DNA of 64,000 bases from Liolophura sinensis (taxonomy: Eukaryota > Mollusca > Polyplacophora > Chitonida > Chitonidae). This document shows positions 44,007 to 57,000 of this stretch, one piece after another (within the stretch, counting starts at the first letter, position 1; each line of letters begins with the position of its first letter). The notes under the pieces are model-generated. The model had not been told where the DNA came from. It ran no database searches and saw nothing but the letters and a program-made list of their open reading frames with translations. The position numbers and the translations under genes were made by a program. The stretch is from positions 28,484,628-28,548,627 of the forward strand of contig NC_088305.1 of the NCBI RefSeq assembly GCF_032854445.1, written 5' to 3'.

Positions 44007-44508
44007 TTACATGATTATATCATTAAGATCATTTCTTACATTTTTACTTAGGCTATATAACATGCTTAAACTCAATATCTGTTCATAATACATGCTACAT
44101 GGATTAATTTACATGAATAAAGAATTAAGAGATTCTTTATGCATGCAAGTATTGAATCCTAGAAGTACCCCTTCCCACCCCACCCCAACCCTTTCAAACA
44201 AACACTTTTTCATAAGCCCTGGACCTTTGTTCCTATTTGATACTTAGCCACCCTCCCACCTTTGGAACTGTCCACTGCTCCTGTCAAAGCTTAAATATAG
44301 GAATAATGAGAGCATTGCAGTCACACTACTGGTACTGTACATGTTAGCCCCGAAGACTCCAACTCAAAGACAATCAGCCTGGACCTGTTGATTTATTTGT
44401 TTATTTATTTGTTTATTTATTTGAACTGGATGCCCATTTTCCTTTATCACAAATTTCTCTTGTTCTACAACTTGTTCTAAAACAAACTGGTTATGCACTC
44501 GTATATTT

Positions 44509-44712
44509 ATTGACTTATTTCATTGGTATTTCATGCTAAACTCAAGAACATTTCACTTATACGATGGCAACCAGCATTATGTGGAGGGAAACCGGGCAGA
44601 GCCCAGAGGGAACCCACGACCATCCCCAGGTTGCTGGAAGACCTTCCCACGTACGGCTGGAGACGAAGCCAGCATGAGCTGGACTTGAATTCACAGCAAT
44701 CGTATTGGTCAG
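44509..44712 (-). mobile_element. SINE family 1, head truncated
   Basis: Contains ACTTATACGATGGCAACCAG, GGAAACCGGGCAGAGCCCAG and AGCCAGCATGAGCTGGACTT. The tRNA-like head is lost after the B-box region. Confidence 0.88.
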
Positions 44713-46020
44713 TATAAGAAAAGGAGTTGGAGTCTTTCGGAGCTATGTACTTGTGGCAGAGCACCAACATAACCAACTTAACAAAATAAAAGTCCCACCA
44801 ATTACTGTAATACAGTGAAAGTTTCTACAGGTTATGTTTAGTCAATCACATGTACATTACAACTTTTGAAGAGTTTACTCCGATAACTAGCCTCGCAGGC
44901 TATGATCATAGCGCATACAAGTCAACAGCCTGGTAAGTGTCCATTCATTGACCAGTAAGCACTATACCAGCGACGGGCTAGTAAACTGTTATTTTCTAGT
45001 TCAGACATTGCCATCAAGTTCTGTCAATACCAAATTTAGTGCTCCATTAAAGGTAGGGCTTATTATAGGGAAGGAATTCCTACTTTACGATGTGTTGATG
45101 TTGTTGTTGCACACAAGACTAAGGTGACTAGAACCAGTCGTCCCTTGGATACCGTAGTCATCAAAATGGCAAAATTCACACCCTTTGCACATAGGAAAAC
45201 TGGGGATTGAACATGTAAGTAGTGATTGAGTGTTTCGTTTGTGCTGTCACTCATCCGGAGTACTCAAACGCTCAGAAAATAAATTATTCATCGTGACTTA
45301 CTTCACTCAGCTCGACATTTCGTCCAAGTCATATTCCGTGTCTCGTCTTGCACGAGAAATGACGAGAGTGCCTCTCGTTCTGACAAGTTCCCCAAAAAAG
45401 CTGAGAAAGGCTTCTTTGGAAACGAAAGTTAAGGCCTGAAAAGTTTAAGTTCTCGAAGTGCGTGGCATTTATTTCCGTAGGTTATCCAACCAGGCTCATT
45501 TAAGGGCGTGCAGGACGGAGTTGGAAGCTGACACGACTTGAAAAAGTTCAGGCAAGTAGCTGATGTGAACTTAATTAGTACAGTTAGATGACAACAACAA
45601 CACGCGTGAAACGCGTGTAGAGAAAGTCACGCACATTTGTTTATTTGTTTGAAATTTTTAATCTGTACAGGTGCCGTGGTTGGGGAATGTAACTCTTAGA
45701 TCGAGGAACACGTAGTTATTTGAGATTTACAGATAGAAAGTGCTTGTAATGTGTCTGATCAACGGGTAATAGCATCTTCTCGCACGCATTAAAACGTCTG
45801 TAACGTAAGTCGATGTCAACCGAGTGATCCCCATAATCAACTTTTCAGTCTCGCCGAACCAAAAAAAGATTCATGACAACCACACAAAATCACAACATAA
45901 ATACATGTTCAGACACTGCACCCACTGTGACCACCATCTCGTTCTGATAGTTGCACATGCAAGTCATATGATTGATGTGAGTGTAGAAAAAAATAAGGTC
46001 GCTCAAGGGAGTTTATAGTG

Positions 46021-46210
46021 CCAATAAGAGAAATGAATTCTCGGGAGTTTCACATGAGGACGCTCATGCATATACCGAAAGATGGGGCTAGAACCCTGGT
46101 GGTACATGACCTTTGCACATGAGCGTTGGGGAGTGTTTTCTAACCTCATCTTCCGGTATATGCCAGAGCGAGCCCATGCGGAACTCCCGAGAACTTTTGT
46201 CTCTCATGGG
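46021..46210. repeat. Foldback (imperfect long inverted repeat)
   Basis: The left arm (AATTCTCGGGAGTTTCACAT) and right arm (GCGGAACTCCCGAGAAC) pair, as do GCATATACCG and CGGTATATGC and GATGGGGCTAG with a CTAACCTCATC-like partner. The result is an imperfect hairpin of about 190 bp, MITE-like. Confidence 0.75.
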
Positions 46211-47335
46211 CAATTATTATAGTAACACTAGGCAAGTCTAGTTGCCCTTTTGGCTGATTAACTCCTGACATCAGATGGCGATAATTGCTTCAGTCTTATT
46301 TGTTTTCGCAAGTGATCAAAATGGTGACAGACGGTTTACAGCCACAGTAGGTGTTATGTCTGAAAATGTATTTATTTTGTAAATTTGTGCAGTTGTTATG
46401 GATCGTTTTTTGTTAGGTGAGACTCAGAACAGGTTAGTTGATTTTGGGTATCACTTGGTTGACATTTAATTACACTATGAAAGTTTAAATGTGCGTGTAA
46501 AGATGTGGTAAATGTTCTTTACCATAAATCTGATACATTGGAAGCAGTTTCTCTCTAACTCTCCCAACACTTTGTGTTGTTCAATGTAAGAGTTAGATTC
46601 CACAACTAGCTGTTCTGAAGAGTGTTTCAATTTCACGAAGTAGGCCAAATGGACCATAGTCCAAAGATACATATAGCAGAGACACTATGATAACTTAGCG
46701 CCCAGCTTCAGTGAAGCTTAGGTCCATCTGGACAGTTTTACCAAATATCACAGGTTCAGCGTCCTCCATATTTTGAAGTTGAACTTTCTTCACTTACACA
46801 CAAAGCCAAGTAAAATATAACAGATTGAGAAAATATGGACCAGACTTCTTTTAAAACACCTTCGGTTTCAAAGGACTCATAGGCTGGGGAGAAATAACAC
46901 TCACTCAGTCTACCAGATACACTACAACTGAAAGCCAAAGGATGAGGCATATCCCACAATAAAGTGAACCAAGAAAGGAAACAAAGTCCAGTTTTTCCTT
47001 CCCGAAGTGCAGGAGTTATTATTTCCATATTCTAAACAACCGGCTGTAATAGTAAGAGTATTGTGGCTATCGTCAGCCACAAGGAATGCGGGCTGGCAGT
47101 CACCTTTCACACCTCATCTTACTCTAGGCTACCCTGGTTGTTAACTTGTTTGAGTGGCATTTAGTTAAGATGGAAGTACGCTGGACAAGGCATTCTTATG
47201 GATATACAACTCCTTGGTTTATTAACACTTCTTATGAAGATCTCCATGATGATGGCAAATAACTTGTTCGAGTGACATTTAAAAGTTGGGATGGAAATAC
47301 AAAGGCAATCCAGGAGTGTTAATAAACTAGGAAGT

Positions 47336-47716
47336 TCACATAGGTATAGATATCATTTGGAAAGTGGATTAAGTAACAGTATTATAGTTAATAGGGATTA
47401 CACTTTCTGAATATAGCACAGATTCTAGTGCTGAAATTTGGCTGAGACCACTGAGGGTTTCGAACCAGCGACCTCAGAGTCAGGCACCAAATAGCCAGCA
47501 ATACATGTCAACTGTCTAGACCACTCGACCAACAGGCCTTCCACAAAAATAGAAGGTAGTTGACCGGTAGACTTTACAGCGAACATGCATTACCCCTCTG
47601 ATGGTCATAAACGACGTCACTCCCTTAGGGGGATATATCACATAGGTATAGATGTCATTTGGAAAGTGGATTAAGTAACAGTGTTATCGTTAATAGGGAT
47701 TACACTTTCTGAATAT
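47336..47716 (-). mobile_element. tRNA-like element between 79-bp direct repeats
   Basis: Direct repeats at 47336-47414 and 47638-47716 (TCACATAGGTATAGAT to CACTTTCTGAATAT) are nearly identical. The 223-bp interior has, on the minus strand, an A-box-like TTGGTCGAGTGG and B-box-like GGTTCGAAACCC. Could be a SINE with an unusually long duplication or a miniature terminal-repeat element. Confidence 0.7.
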
Positions 47717-47967
47717 GTGCATTTCTATAAGTTACCATTTGCTGTTTCTATAGAAATAAATTCAAGTTTTATTGATTTTTAGTGATGGTGTTTCAATAAA
47801 AACATGACACTTTAGGTTGAGTGCTACTTTCACTGATGTTGATCCCACCGCTCTTAATTGAGTCTCCAACTCAGACATAATTAGGACTAATTTAGGACTC
47901 TTTGTCTCATTAAGGTGTTGTGAACTTAAGTAAGTTTTCATTTGTCTTTGTTCTGTTTCGGGCTCAG

Positions 47968-48093
47968 AATGGCGGACATGTGTGGAGCAACAAGGACAAA
48001 GAAATATGACATCCCATTGTCACACCTGGATTACAAATATGTTGAGGGCTGCAGCGATGTCAAGGAACTTGAGAAAATCCTCAAGGTTTTAAG
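47968..48093 (+). CDS. SPAG1: SPAG1 coding exon 1 (residues 1-41)
   Basis: The ATG at 47969 starts MADMCGATRTKKYDIPLSHL. Acceptor GGGCTCAG just before it; donor GTACCG. Confidence 0.94.
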
Positions 48094-51000
48094 GTACCGC
48101 AGCTCACATAAAGCTTTGTTTTCTGTAAAAATGCACTTTCAGAAACACAGATAAAACGTCTGAAAATGCAGGCAGCGAAATTTGGCGCGAACGAAACCGT
48201 CGGTCGCGCAACGGTTACGTGCGGTTCAATTTGGCTAACCGGAAAATCGGTTAGGCCAACTGTCCATCGAGAACGTCCTTAGAGTCAGTGTGCATTAGGT
48301 AACTACAGATAAACTGGACTGAACAGCTTTCATAATCACAACGCGGCCAGTATGCGGTCAGCCACAGCCAGCTGCCTGTGCTGGTCACATGGAAATGTAA
48401 TCATTCATATATGCTTTACAGGCTTTGAGATAATACTCAAATTATTTATTTTGACTTATCTTTTCACATATAAGCCTGTATAACGGAATTTCACGTAAAA
48501 ATGTGCCACAGGAGTCAAATACCAACCAGGCAACACACAACGTTGAAACACCGTGTGAGTGTAAAATTTCTCTTTCTTTTGTTCACCAACCTTAAGGTAT
48601 GAGCTGCTAGATATAGAAAAGAAAAACAAACATAACATTGAGCTGAATACTTTTATTAATGATCCAGAATGATGCCTGAAACATAAACCACGTAAACAAT
48701 TAGCGTAACCGATCGGGTTGATAAACATACGTGGCGTAACCGAATGATCGGTTAGGCGAGGCGGAAAAGACATAACCGATTTCTGGGTTTCGCCGGCAGG
48801 CCAAATTTCGCTGCCTGAAATGGTACTTTAGTTGCCAACACTTAAGTTTTACAGTGGATGAATGGATCAAATCAAGCAAAAATTTTTGAAAAATGTGTAA
48901 ATTTATGCTAGATACAGCAGTGCATTATTTATGTGATACTTGTTTATAGCCATATTTAAGAATTTTTTAAGGTAATGGGCTGTGTTATATATTTCTGTTA
49001 TAATCTCTGATAATATAAAAATTACCACAGTAAAGCATATTTTGGGAGGGTGGGTTAGGTTACCTCAACCAACATATTTTTAAATGTGGCCTGAAGTGAA
49101 TACATGCCATGAAATATAAGCATAGCATTGTAGCAAAATTTCGTGTGCTTTATTTTAACTCTTGACACATCTGTGACCTGCAGATCTGGAGATGAGGGAC
49201 GATATCCTGACTTGGAGAGGACGTGTGAAGAGAAGATAGAACAGCTGAATCCTGATAGGTGAGAGATAACACAGGACGCCTGGTCGCCATTTTGGAACTC
49301 ATCTGAGAATTTTGTGCTATTTGATTGGTTGATTTTGGTCATTTGGATCGTCAGAATTCGCTGTAGTGCACACTGTACAAGGGCAGAGTGGAATCTTCGG
49401 AATATTATTTTCACCTGTATTGGACGTATTTGATACTAGTGAATTTCGCAATGGTCAAGATCACCTGGGTAATAGGGGGCCTACGTGTCCTAGTGCTTAG
49501 CGTGTTAGCGCAGCAAACTGACCCAGGAGGCTCTCACCAATGTGATCACTGTGAGTTCAGCCCATGCTGGCTTCCTCTTCACTCGTACATGAGAAATTCT
49601 TCCAGCAACCTGCAGATGATCGTGGGTTTCCCTGGGCTCTGCCTGATTTCCTCCCACCATAATGCTTACTGCCGATGGTCATGATGGTAGGCGTAGGGAA
49701 CATATAAAAAAAAGGTTCACATGAGACACCATGATTTCGAAGTGTGGCTAAACCTATGAAGTTAAGTGAGGACATGCTAAGTTTCTGTAGTTGAATTAAT
49801 ATTTTTGTAATGATTGGTGGAATTTTCATCAAGGTTTCTGTGATGATGTAGTTTGGCAGTATATTAAATATGTGAACTTCCTTTTTCAGTTCTGTGTATG
49901 TAACACAAGAAAAATTGCGTTACGAGTTATCTCCCTTTTACAGAAATCCTCATGTTCCTCTGTGTTAATTAGATTTAAGAAGGCAATTTTTAGAAGCGGA
50001 GGGGTGTATGAAATCTAACATGACATAAAGCAAGCTTTTTTGGTCTTTGCCAAATCAGTCTTTAGGAATAACTTGACCTACTTCGGCTTTCAGTCGTTCT
50101 GCTTGCTTTTTTTTTTCTTTAGCTCATTTTTGACATAGCCTTTTAAAGACTGAAAGTGACAACCACATGTTAAAGCATGACCATTCTGTCTTCATTCGTG
50201 ACCAGTGAATATTTTTTAAAAGTAACGTCAAGACCAATTGCTCATGTTTTGAGTTTTAGCCAATCTAAACTGATGCTCCAGGTTGTGAACTTTATGAGTG
50301 CCAATTATCAGTTTGCAGTATCAACTAGAGGGCCAGCTTGAGTTCATATAGAGGTAGTGATAATTACTTTAATCAATGAAGTATAATAATGTGCAAAGAT
50401 ATTCAGTTTTAATATCTCAAGCAGTCGGTGGATACAAAAACGGCCAATTTTCTCAGTTACAGTTCAAAAAAAGACTCGATTTCGCCCAAAAAGTGGTGGT
50501 TGGTATGTGGAAAAATGGCTTCTGCGAACCCCTGTATATACATACATACATACATACACACATACATACAAATGCGGTAACACACATGCAAAACAAAACA
50601 GTTTGCATGTATGATTTATAAACTTTTATCACAAGAGTGCTTTCTAGAAATATTTCCAACTGCAAAAATTGTATAATACTTGAAAGTGGACCAATTTCTG
50701 TATTTCACATCAAGCAATAAATTCTCATTTTATTTTGAATCTGGAAAAAAAAAATTCAGTTTGAAATTTTGGACTAGATAGCAGTCAAACCATATCTATG
50801 TGTTCACTCACTATGCTTTATATTTTGAGAACAGAACAATATTTTTTTTTCTAAATATGGCCCTGATAGGGCATCTATCAGGCACAGAGTAGATCGTATG
50901 TCCATACTTTCATTCATCACCTATCCAAATAATTGTTAAAATTATTGAATGGATCACAAGCTGGTAACTCCCAAAGAAAAAAGTTTTATTCCAGACCCGT

Positions 51001-54000
51001 TCATTTTCCGTGAATTTCAGGGACAACTACAGTACGTGTATCATCATCACTGCTTCTTACACATGTCTTAAAACCATAATCATTTATTCATTCATTTATA
51101 TATTTCAAATGTTTATATGGGTTATTGCTTGGCATAAATGTGTAGTTTGAGAAGCTAGTTTCTCTCTAAACTGATAAAAATATGTTTTTTATTGGGGAAA
51201 TCCAATAGTATGCCTTTTTCTATGCAAACAGTCGCGTTTTACGGAAAGACAAACCTGCTGCTCAGCCGGGTGATTTGGATAAAGAAGAGTGGGAGATCAT
51301 CAGTGATGGCATAAAGGTGAGTTAGGTAGCTGGGCAAGGCAGGTGAAAAAATGAATTTATGTACTTGTATCAGCCTATTCAAAGGTAGTTCATGTTTTTA
51401 TTATAAATTATGACTTTCTTGGTATGGTTAAATTGCTTGTCTACACAAAATTGAGTTCTAACAGCAATGGATATGATTATACTACAAATCTGTACTGTAT
51501 GAATGTATTACAGAGACATTTGCCTTCTGAACTATGTTTATGTTTAATGAAGATATTAGTGAAAAGTACTGTTAAAAGCTGCCATAATTAAGGATACCTG
51601 AGCTTGCATACAATGCAGAAACAGTGATGTCATGCTGACCACTTAACTGCAGAACTCAGGTGTTGATTTAAAAATATATATATATATATACGTATTATCA
51701 CTAGCAGTATGTTAGCAGAGTTTTGAAAAGAATGATAAAATATTTAGACGGACGAGCAGAAGTGCAGTGTATAGGTGTCATTTTATATAGTAGACGTCCT
51801 TGGGACATCTTGTCAGCTCTGGCTGTTTTGGTTTTTCTTAACCCAGCTTTATATAATATATACACAGGAATGGTTTTCTGAAGGACAAATTTGTTATCCA
51901 CATGTTGAAAAGGGTGTATGAGGATTTTTAAAAAAAAGAAAGACAACACAGTGTATATATGCTTAGATGATATGCATATATCCTGTATTCCACAGGAAGT
52001 TCATATAGTGCAGCTTTTTGTTTTTTGTGATGTAGCTCAACCGTGATATCGCAGTTCAGAGTAAGCAAAATCACGCACATTGAGACATTCCAAAGTGGTG
52101 CCCTGTTATACATGTTAGTTTAAATCAATCAGGTGCAGGTGATTGCTGTAACCTATGGATGGTGATGGGTTTCCCCCCAGCCTCTGCCTGGTTTCCTCTC
52201 ACTAGGATCCTGGCTGCCATAGTATTATTAAAGTGCAATATTCTTGAGTACAAGTGTAAAACATCAATCAAATAAATAAATCCCCATGTTCCCTTCTCAA
52301 CATGCAGATAGCCTGTGACTGTTGTGCAAAGCATGTAAGTTTGTTATTGTTTTATGCTGTATGTAGGACTTCACAACAGAAATGAAAAACCTGGAGAACA
52401 GGGGACATTCAAAGCCCTCTGATTGTGGGGATAACTTACCCCCAGTCCGGGGCAGTGGAACGAAAGTCAACACCAGTGTCAAGGTAAGATACATGTAGGT
52501 GGAATTTAAATGAACTCCATGTAAAATCCATAAAATTTTATCCTCGTTTAATGATTTTTCAAAAGTTTGTTTTCTCTGAGATTTCAGGAGTGCTGTATTG
52601 AAATCATGTATGATTTGGAGTACCATGAAACAGGGTGATGTGTACAACAGCGTGATCGTATCCCTGGCAGTGCTGGGAGATGGGATGTTAAAATGCAAAG
52701 AAAACAAACAAGTATAAAGCTTTAATGTCAGTGGTTTTAACATTGCAGCCTTCAGATGATGGTACAAGCAAGCAGAAGACGGCCAAGTCCGTGAAGCCAA
52801 GGGATTACAGAGAATGGGACAGGTAAGTGTTCTTTTAGAGTTATGCAAGGTAAACCTGAACTCAGCTTAAGTATGACGAGTATGGATCTTGTTTTTAACT
52901 TGCCATTTTATTCTTGAACATTTTCATGAAACTGTACAAACTTTTTTGTGGAATTGACCTAAAAATATTTGAGAAGTCTTTTCCATTGAAGATGAATGAA
53001 AGTTTGTGCACAAATCTTGAATGCCAACTTTTGTTGCCGTTCAAACACAAGCCAAACGCTTGACTGCTGTAATAATGGCACAGTTTTATCATCAGAATCT
53101 TAAATTTCCTCATCAAAAATAGAGACATCTGGTGAGCATGGACAAAAAAGTCATACTTTGTTCTTCATAGGAATTTGATCAAATTGTTTGAATGAAATAT
53201 GTTAAATTTAATTTAAATTAAATACTTAAAAGATTCACCCATAATTCATTGCACATTTTGCTTGATTCTGATAGTTATTTGGGGGCAGGAAGGTGGGGGG
53301 GTCTCTCTGTGGCTGAGGTGGTCAGAACGCCAGCGGAGCACAATGGCCCAGGATCCTCTCACCAATGCGGTCTCTGTGAGGTCAAGCCCAGCTCATGCTG
53401 GTTTCCTCTCAGGGAAGGTCTTCCATCAACCTGCGGATTGTTGGGGTATCTCCCCAAACCCAGTTCTGCCCGATTTCCTCCAACTATAATGGTGGCCGAC
53501 ATTGTATAAGTGAACTATTCTTGAAAATGCTGTAAAACGCCAATCAGATTAACAAATAAAATAGAAAGGTGTTTTAAAGTTTATTGGGAAGGTAGAATAA
53601 TAATGTCTTTCTGACAATTGCGCTGTTTATATTTAAAGATTGACAAAGGGAAGAAGTTAAATATTTCAAGAAATGTATAATGTGCTCTGTATATAAAAAC
53701 AGTTGCAGATTGCAAATCTAACATTTTCATGTATCACGGCAAATATCAAGTGAATTGGTTTGCTCTTGTACTCTACAAACTTATGCCTGTGCTGCTAGGC
53801 GAATGAAAGGCTTTGTGCATCTTGTTACAGCATTTGTTTTTGTTCAAGAACAAACTAAAAACTGGTATGGTATTTTGTTGATTGTTTCAGATTTGATGTT
53901 GATAAGGAGTTAGAAACTGTGGAGAAAGAAGACAGCTCTTCAGTGGCTGATGTTAATAATGCACTAAGGCAGTCAACTCTCCCGCAAAACCTCAAAGCAG

Positions 54001-57000
54001 ATATCGACGTCTCAGGTTAGCAAAAAGTGGTGGCAACATATCAGTAGTCCTGATGTTATTTATTTCATTTTCGATTATAACTCACGCCTGATTGGAAAAA
54101 CTGATAGCATGGCAGCGCAATAGGGGAGTTTTGAGTTTTAAATTCTTTTCTTATTGAATTTAAACGGGAGCAACAGTTCCAGGGTCTAACCTGGGTCGAG
54201 TCACACCCAAGACTTTAAAGAGGAAGTTGCAGCTTTCTTGCTTGGTGTTCAGCATGAAGGGGATAGTGCAATGACTGGTTGACCCGTATCAGTGTAATTG
54301 CTGGGGGGGTGGGGGTGGGTGGGTGGGTGGTGTGTACTTGCATTTGGTAAGCCGTCTCAGTGAAGTAGCACTACATAAAAGAGCACATTACATGCGATCT
54401 AAGGATTTCTTTGTCGTTATATGACTGAAAAAGTATGACGTTAAACCCAAAGCACTCATTCACTCACTCACTCATTGAATTTAAAAAGTCCCCCTTTATC
54501 ATGTAACCTGTGCAAATTGTTAGACAACCTCTGTAGACATTAATTTACTAATCATTGGTCTCACCATCTCCCAGAGGCACATATGACTCCTCTTTTCTTT
54601 AGAAATTTCACAAACATTCACAAATTTTCAGTTCCTCAATTTTCTCCAGCCTTTGTTGACTCTAACATTTTTGCAAAGCTTTTTCAGATGTCCATGTTAT
54701 TGTAAATGTGATTTCGCAATAGTTGCCTTACATTTTTGACAGGTCACATGGTACAGTACGACTTTGTTTACCTTTAATGATGCAAGAGTTTGAACTAGAG
54801 ACTTCCCTTTGGTGTTAATGTGCATGATTTTGCACAGTTTGAACTAGAAAAAAAATATAACGTTATGCTTTTAAAACTTCCTATGGGATACATTAATGAG
54901 ATAAATATGTACATTTGATCTTGTGCTGTCTTTTCTTTGAAGCCTTAAGTTTGATAAGTACGAGTCCATGACCTGCTGGTGTCCCTGCCACTCTACCTGA
55001 GCAATGTTGTACCTGTATAGATCTGCAGTCGTTTGCCCATAAACCAGATCACCATCTCAATGAGTGAAGTAATTCTGGAGTACAGCCTATAAAAATACCA
55101 ATCAAATGAGTGAATATTGTTGTACTTGTATAGTATTATGTTATATTTTTGTAGGGTTAACTGATGAAGAAAAAACTAACAGAGCTAACAGAGAAAAAGA
55201 CAAGGGAAATGAGGTTTGTAGTCGAGTGTCTCCATCTTATATCAGGAAATGCAGTTGTTAAAACATCAGCAAATAACCACTCTACTCACTCTACAGTTGT
55301 ACCAAAGCGCTAACCTTGAAAAGCATACTCCTTAGTACAGTGCATGTTTCTCTCTCTACATTCGCTTTACATTACTGCCACCCTTGCCAGGGTCACTGGG
55401 GTCATTTTATAAAAAGGAGGCAGTAAGTGATGTCAGAAAATACAAAATGCATTCTCTCTAAATTATGTTCAGCGTGATTCAAACGGTCATGTGACACAAT
55501 TGTATTAATGAATCATAGGTCGATGCGAGGACATCAATGGTGAGGCTAAGCCTACACAAGCCTGCCTTCTGCGCACAGGTTCCAAAAATCAAACCGGCCT
55601 GGTGGTGGCAGTGATGTAAATACGCAGTTTTCGAGTTACGTCATTTCAACAACAGAGTGACGTCCTATTGCAAAATGACTTCGCCACTTTACGGCACGGT
55701 AGGGCTAACTGCCTATCTCATAACATGGCTCTGATCGTGTTTAGATCAACGTACCGGGATAACATCGTTATTTTTGCAATATTGGGAACCCAAATCCATC
55801 CAAAAACATAATTCAGAAGATCAGTCTAATGCTTTTTAATTAGTACTCTATTTTCTTTGTACGACCCCATGTTGAAATTACCAGATTGACCCTACTGTGC
55901 TGTAAAGCGACGATGTTATATAACAAAGGGACGTCACTCTGTTGTGGTAACGTCACATCTGGAAACCTGCGTACTGAGAGAAGAGAGCTGCACAGGCTCC
56001 GTGTGGAGTATGTTTGAAACCCTGTACTTGACCAGCGAAATTGTTGTCACAGAAATGAATCCATGTATCAAGAACAATTTTTGAAAAAAACTTTTAAAGT
56101 TCCTGGTTTAGTGTTGGCCAACAAATAAAAAACCTGCTCAAAACTAAGAACGGGATCCTTGCTGGCCTTTTCGGTTAAAATGTTTGCCTTATCACAGAGG
56201 TTCAACCGTCCTTGAGCACACATACGCTTTTAGACAGCAGTCTGATGAATAAATACCCTAACTTATCAACCTTCTAAACCACCTTTGCAACCAATATTTT
56301 GGAGTTTAGAGAAATAATTTGCACAGTTTTCTGAAGCTTGCATCTTTAATGACTCAAACAAATCATTTTAGTGTCATTTTTATTATAATTGTATAGATAA
56401 ATTCCACTGTAAAATAACTGTTTTAACGTTTGAAAATATTGAAGATTTACAGTGAACTCTAATCTGGGAGGAGATTCATGAATTTGAAACCGGCTACATG
56501 TAGATATTTTCTGATGGCTGTTACAGGCGTTCCGTTCCAATGACTACCTGGAGGCTGTGGTATACTACACCCGCAGCATACAGTGTGTTCCCCTCCCTGC
56601 TTCATATAACAACAGAGCTCTGGCCTGTGAGTACACCATTTATTACCAGTGCGTATGTCCAAGACGTGGGATCAAACCCAAGTGGGGTCATATCAAAGAT
56701 TTTTTAAAATGGCACCCGTTGCAGCCTCGCTTTTTGCTCAGCAAGAGGTTAGAGAAAGGAAACAGGACATGCTGGCCAGGTGTCAGTATAATTTGACCGG
56801 GTGGGGTGTCATGTGTGGTGTTTTCAGGAATGTTACTTCAGTGAAGGCAGCACTTTGGCAGCATAGACTCTCCGTGCTACAGCGAGACACAGTATATGTC
56901 CGCACACCTAATGACTCATGGGACGGAGAGATTGTTGATCTCATATAAATAGAAGCATACATGTATGAGTGCTCCAGTTTCCTCCCACCATAATGCTGGC

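Noticed and set aside
46756-47028. A 90-codon minus-strand frame near the SPAG1 start
   Set aside because: No conserved motif and no splice context; length is compatible with chance.
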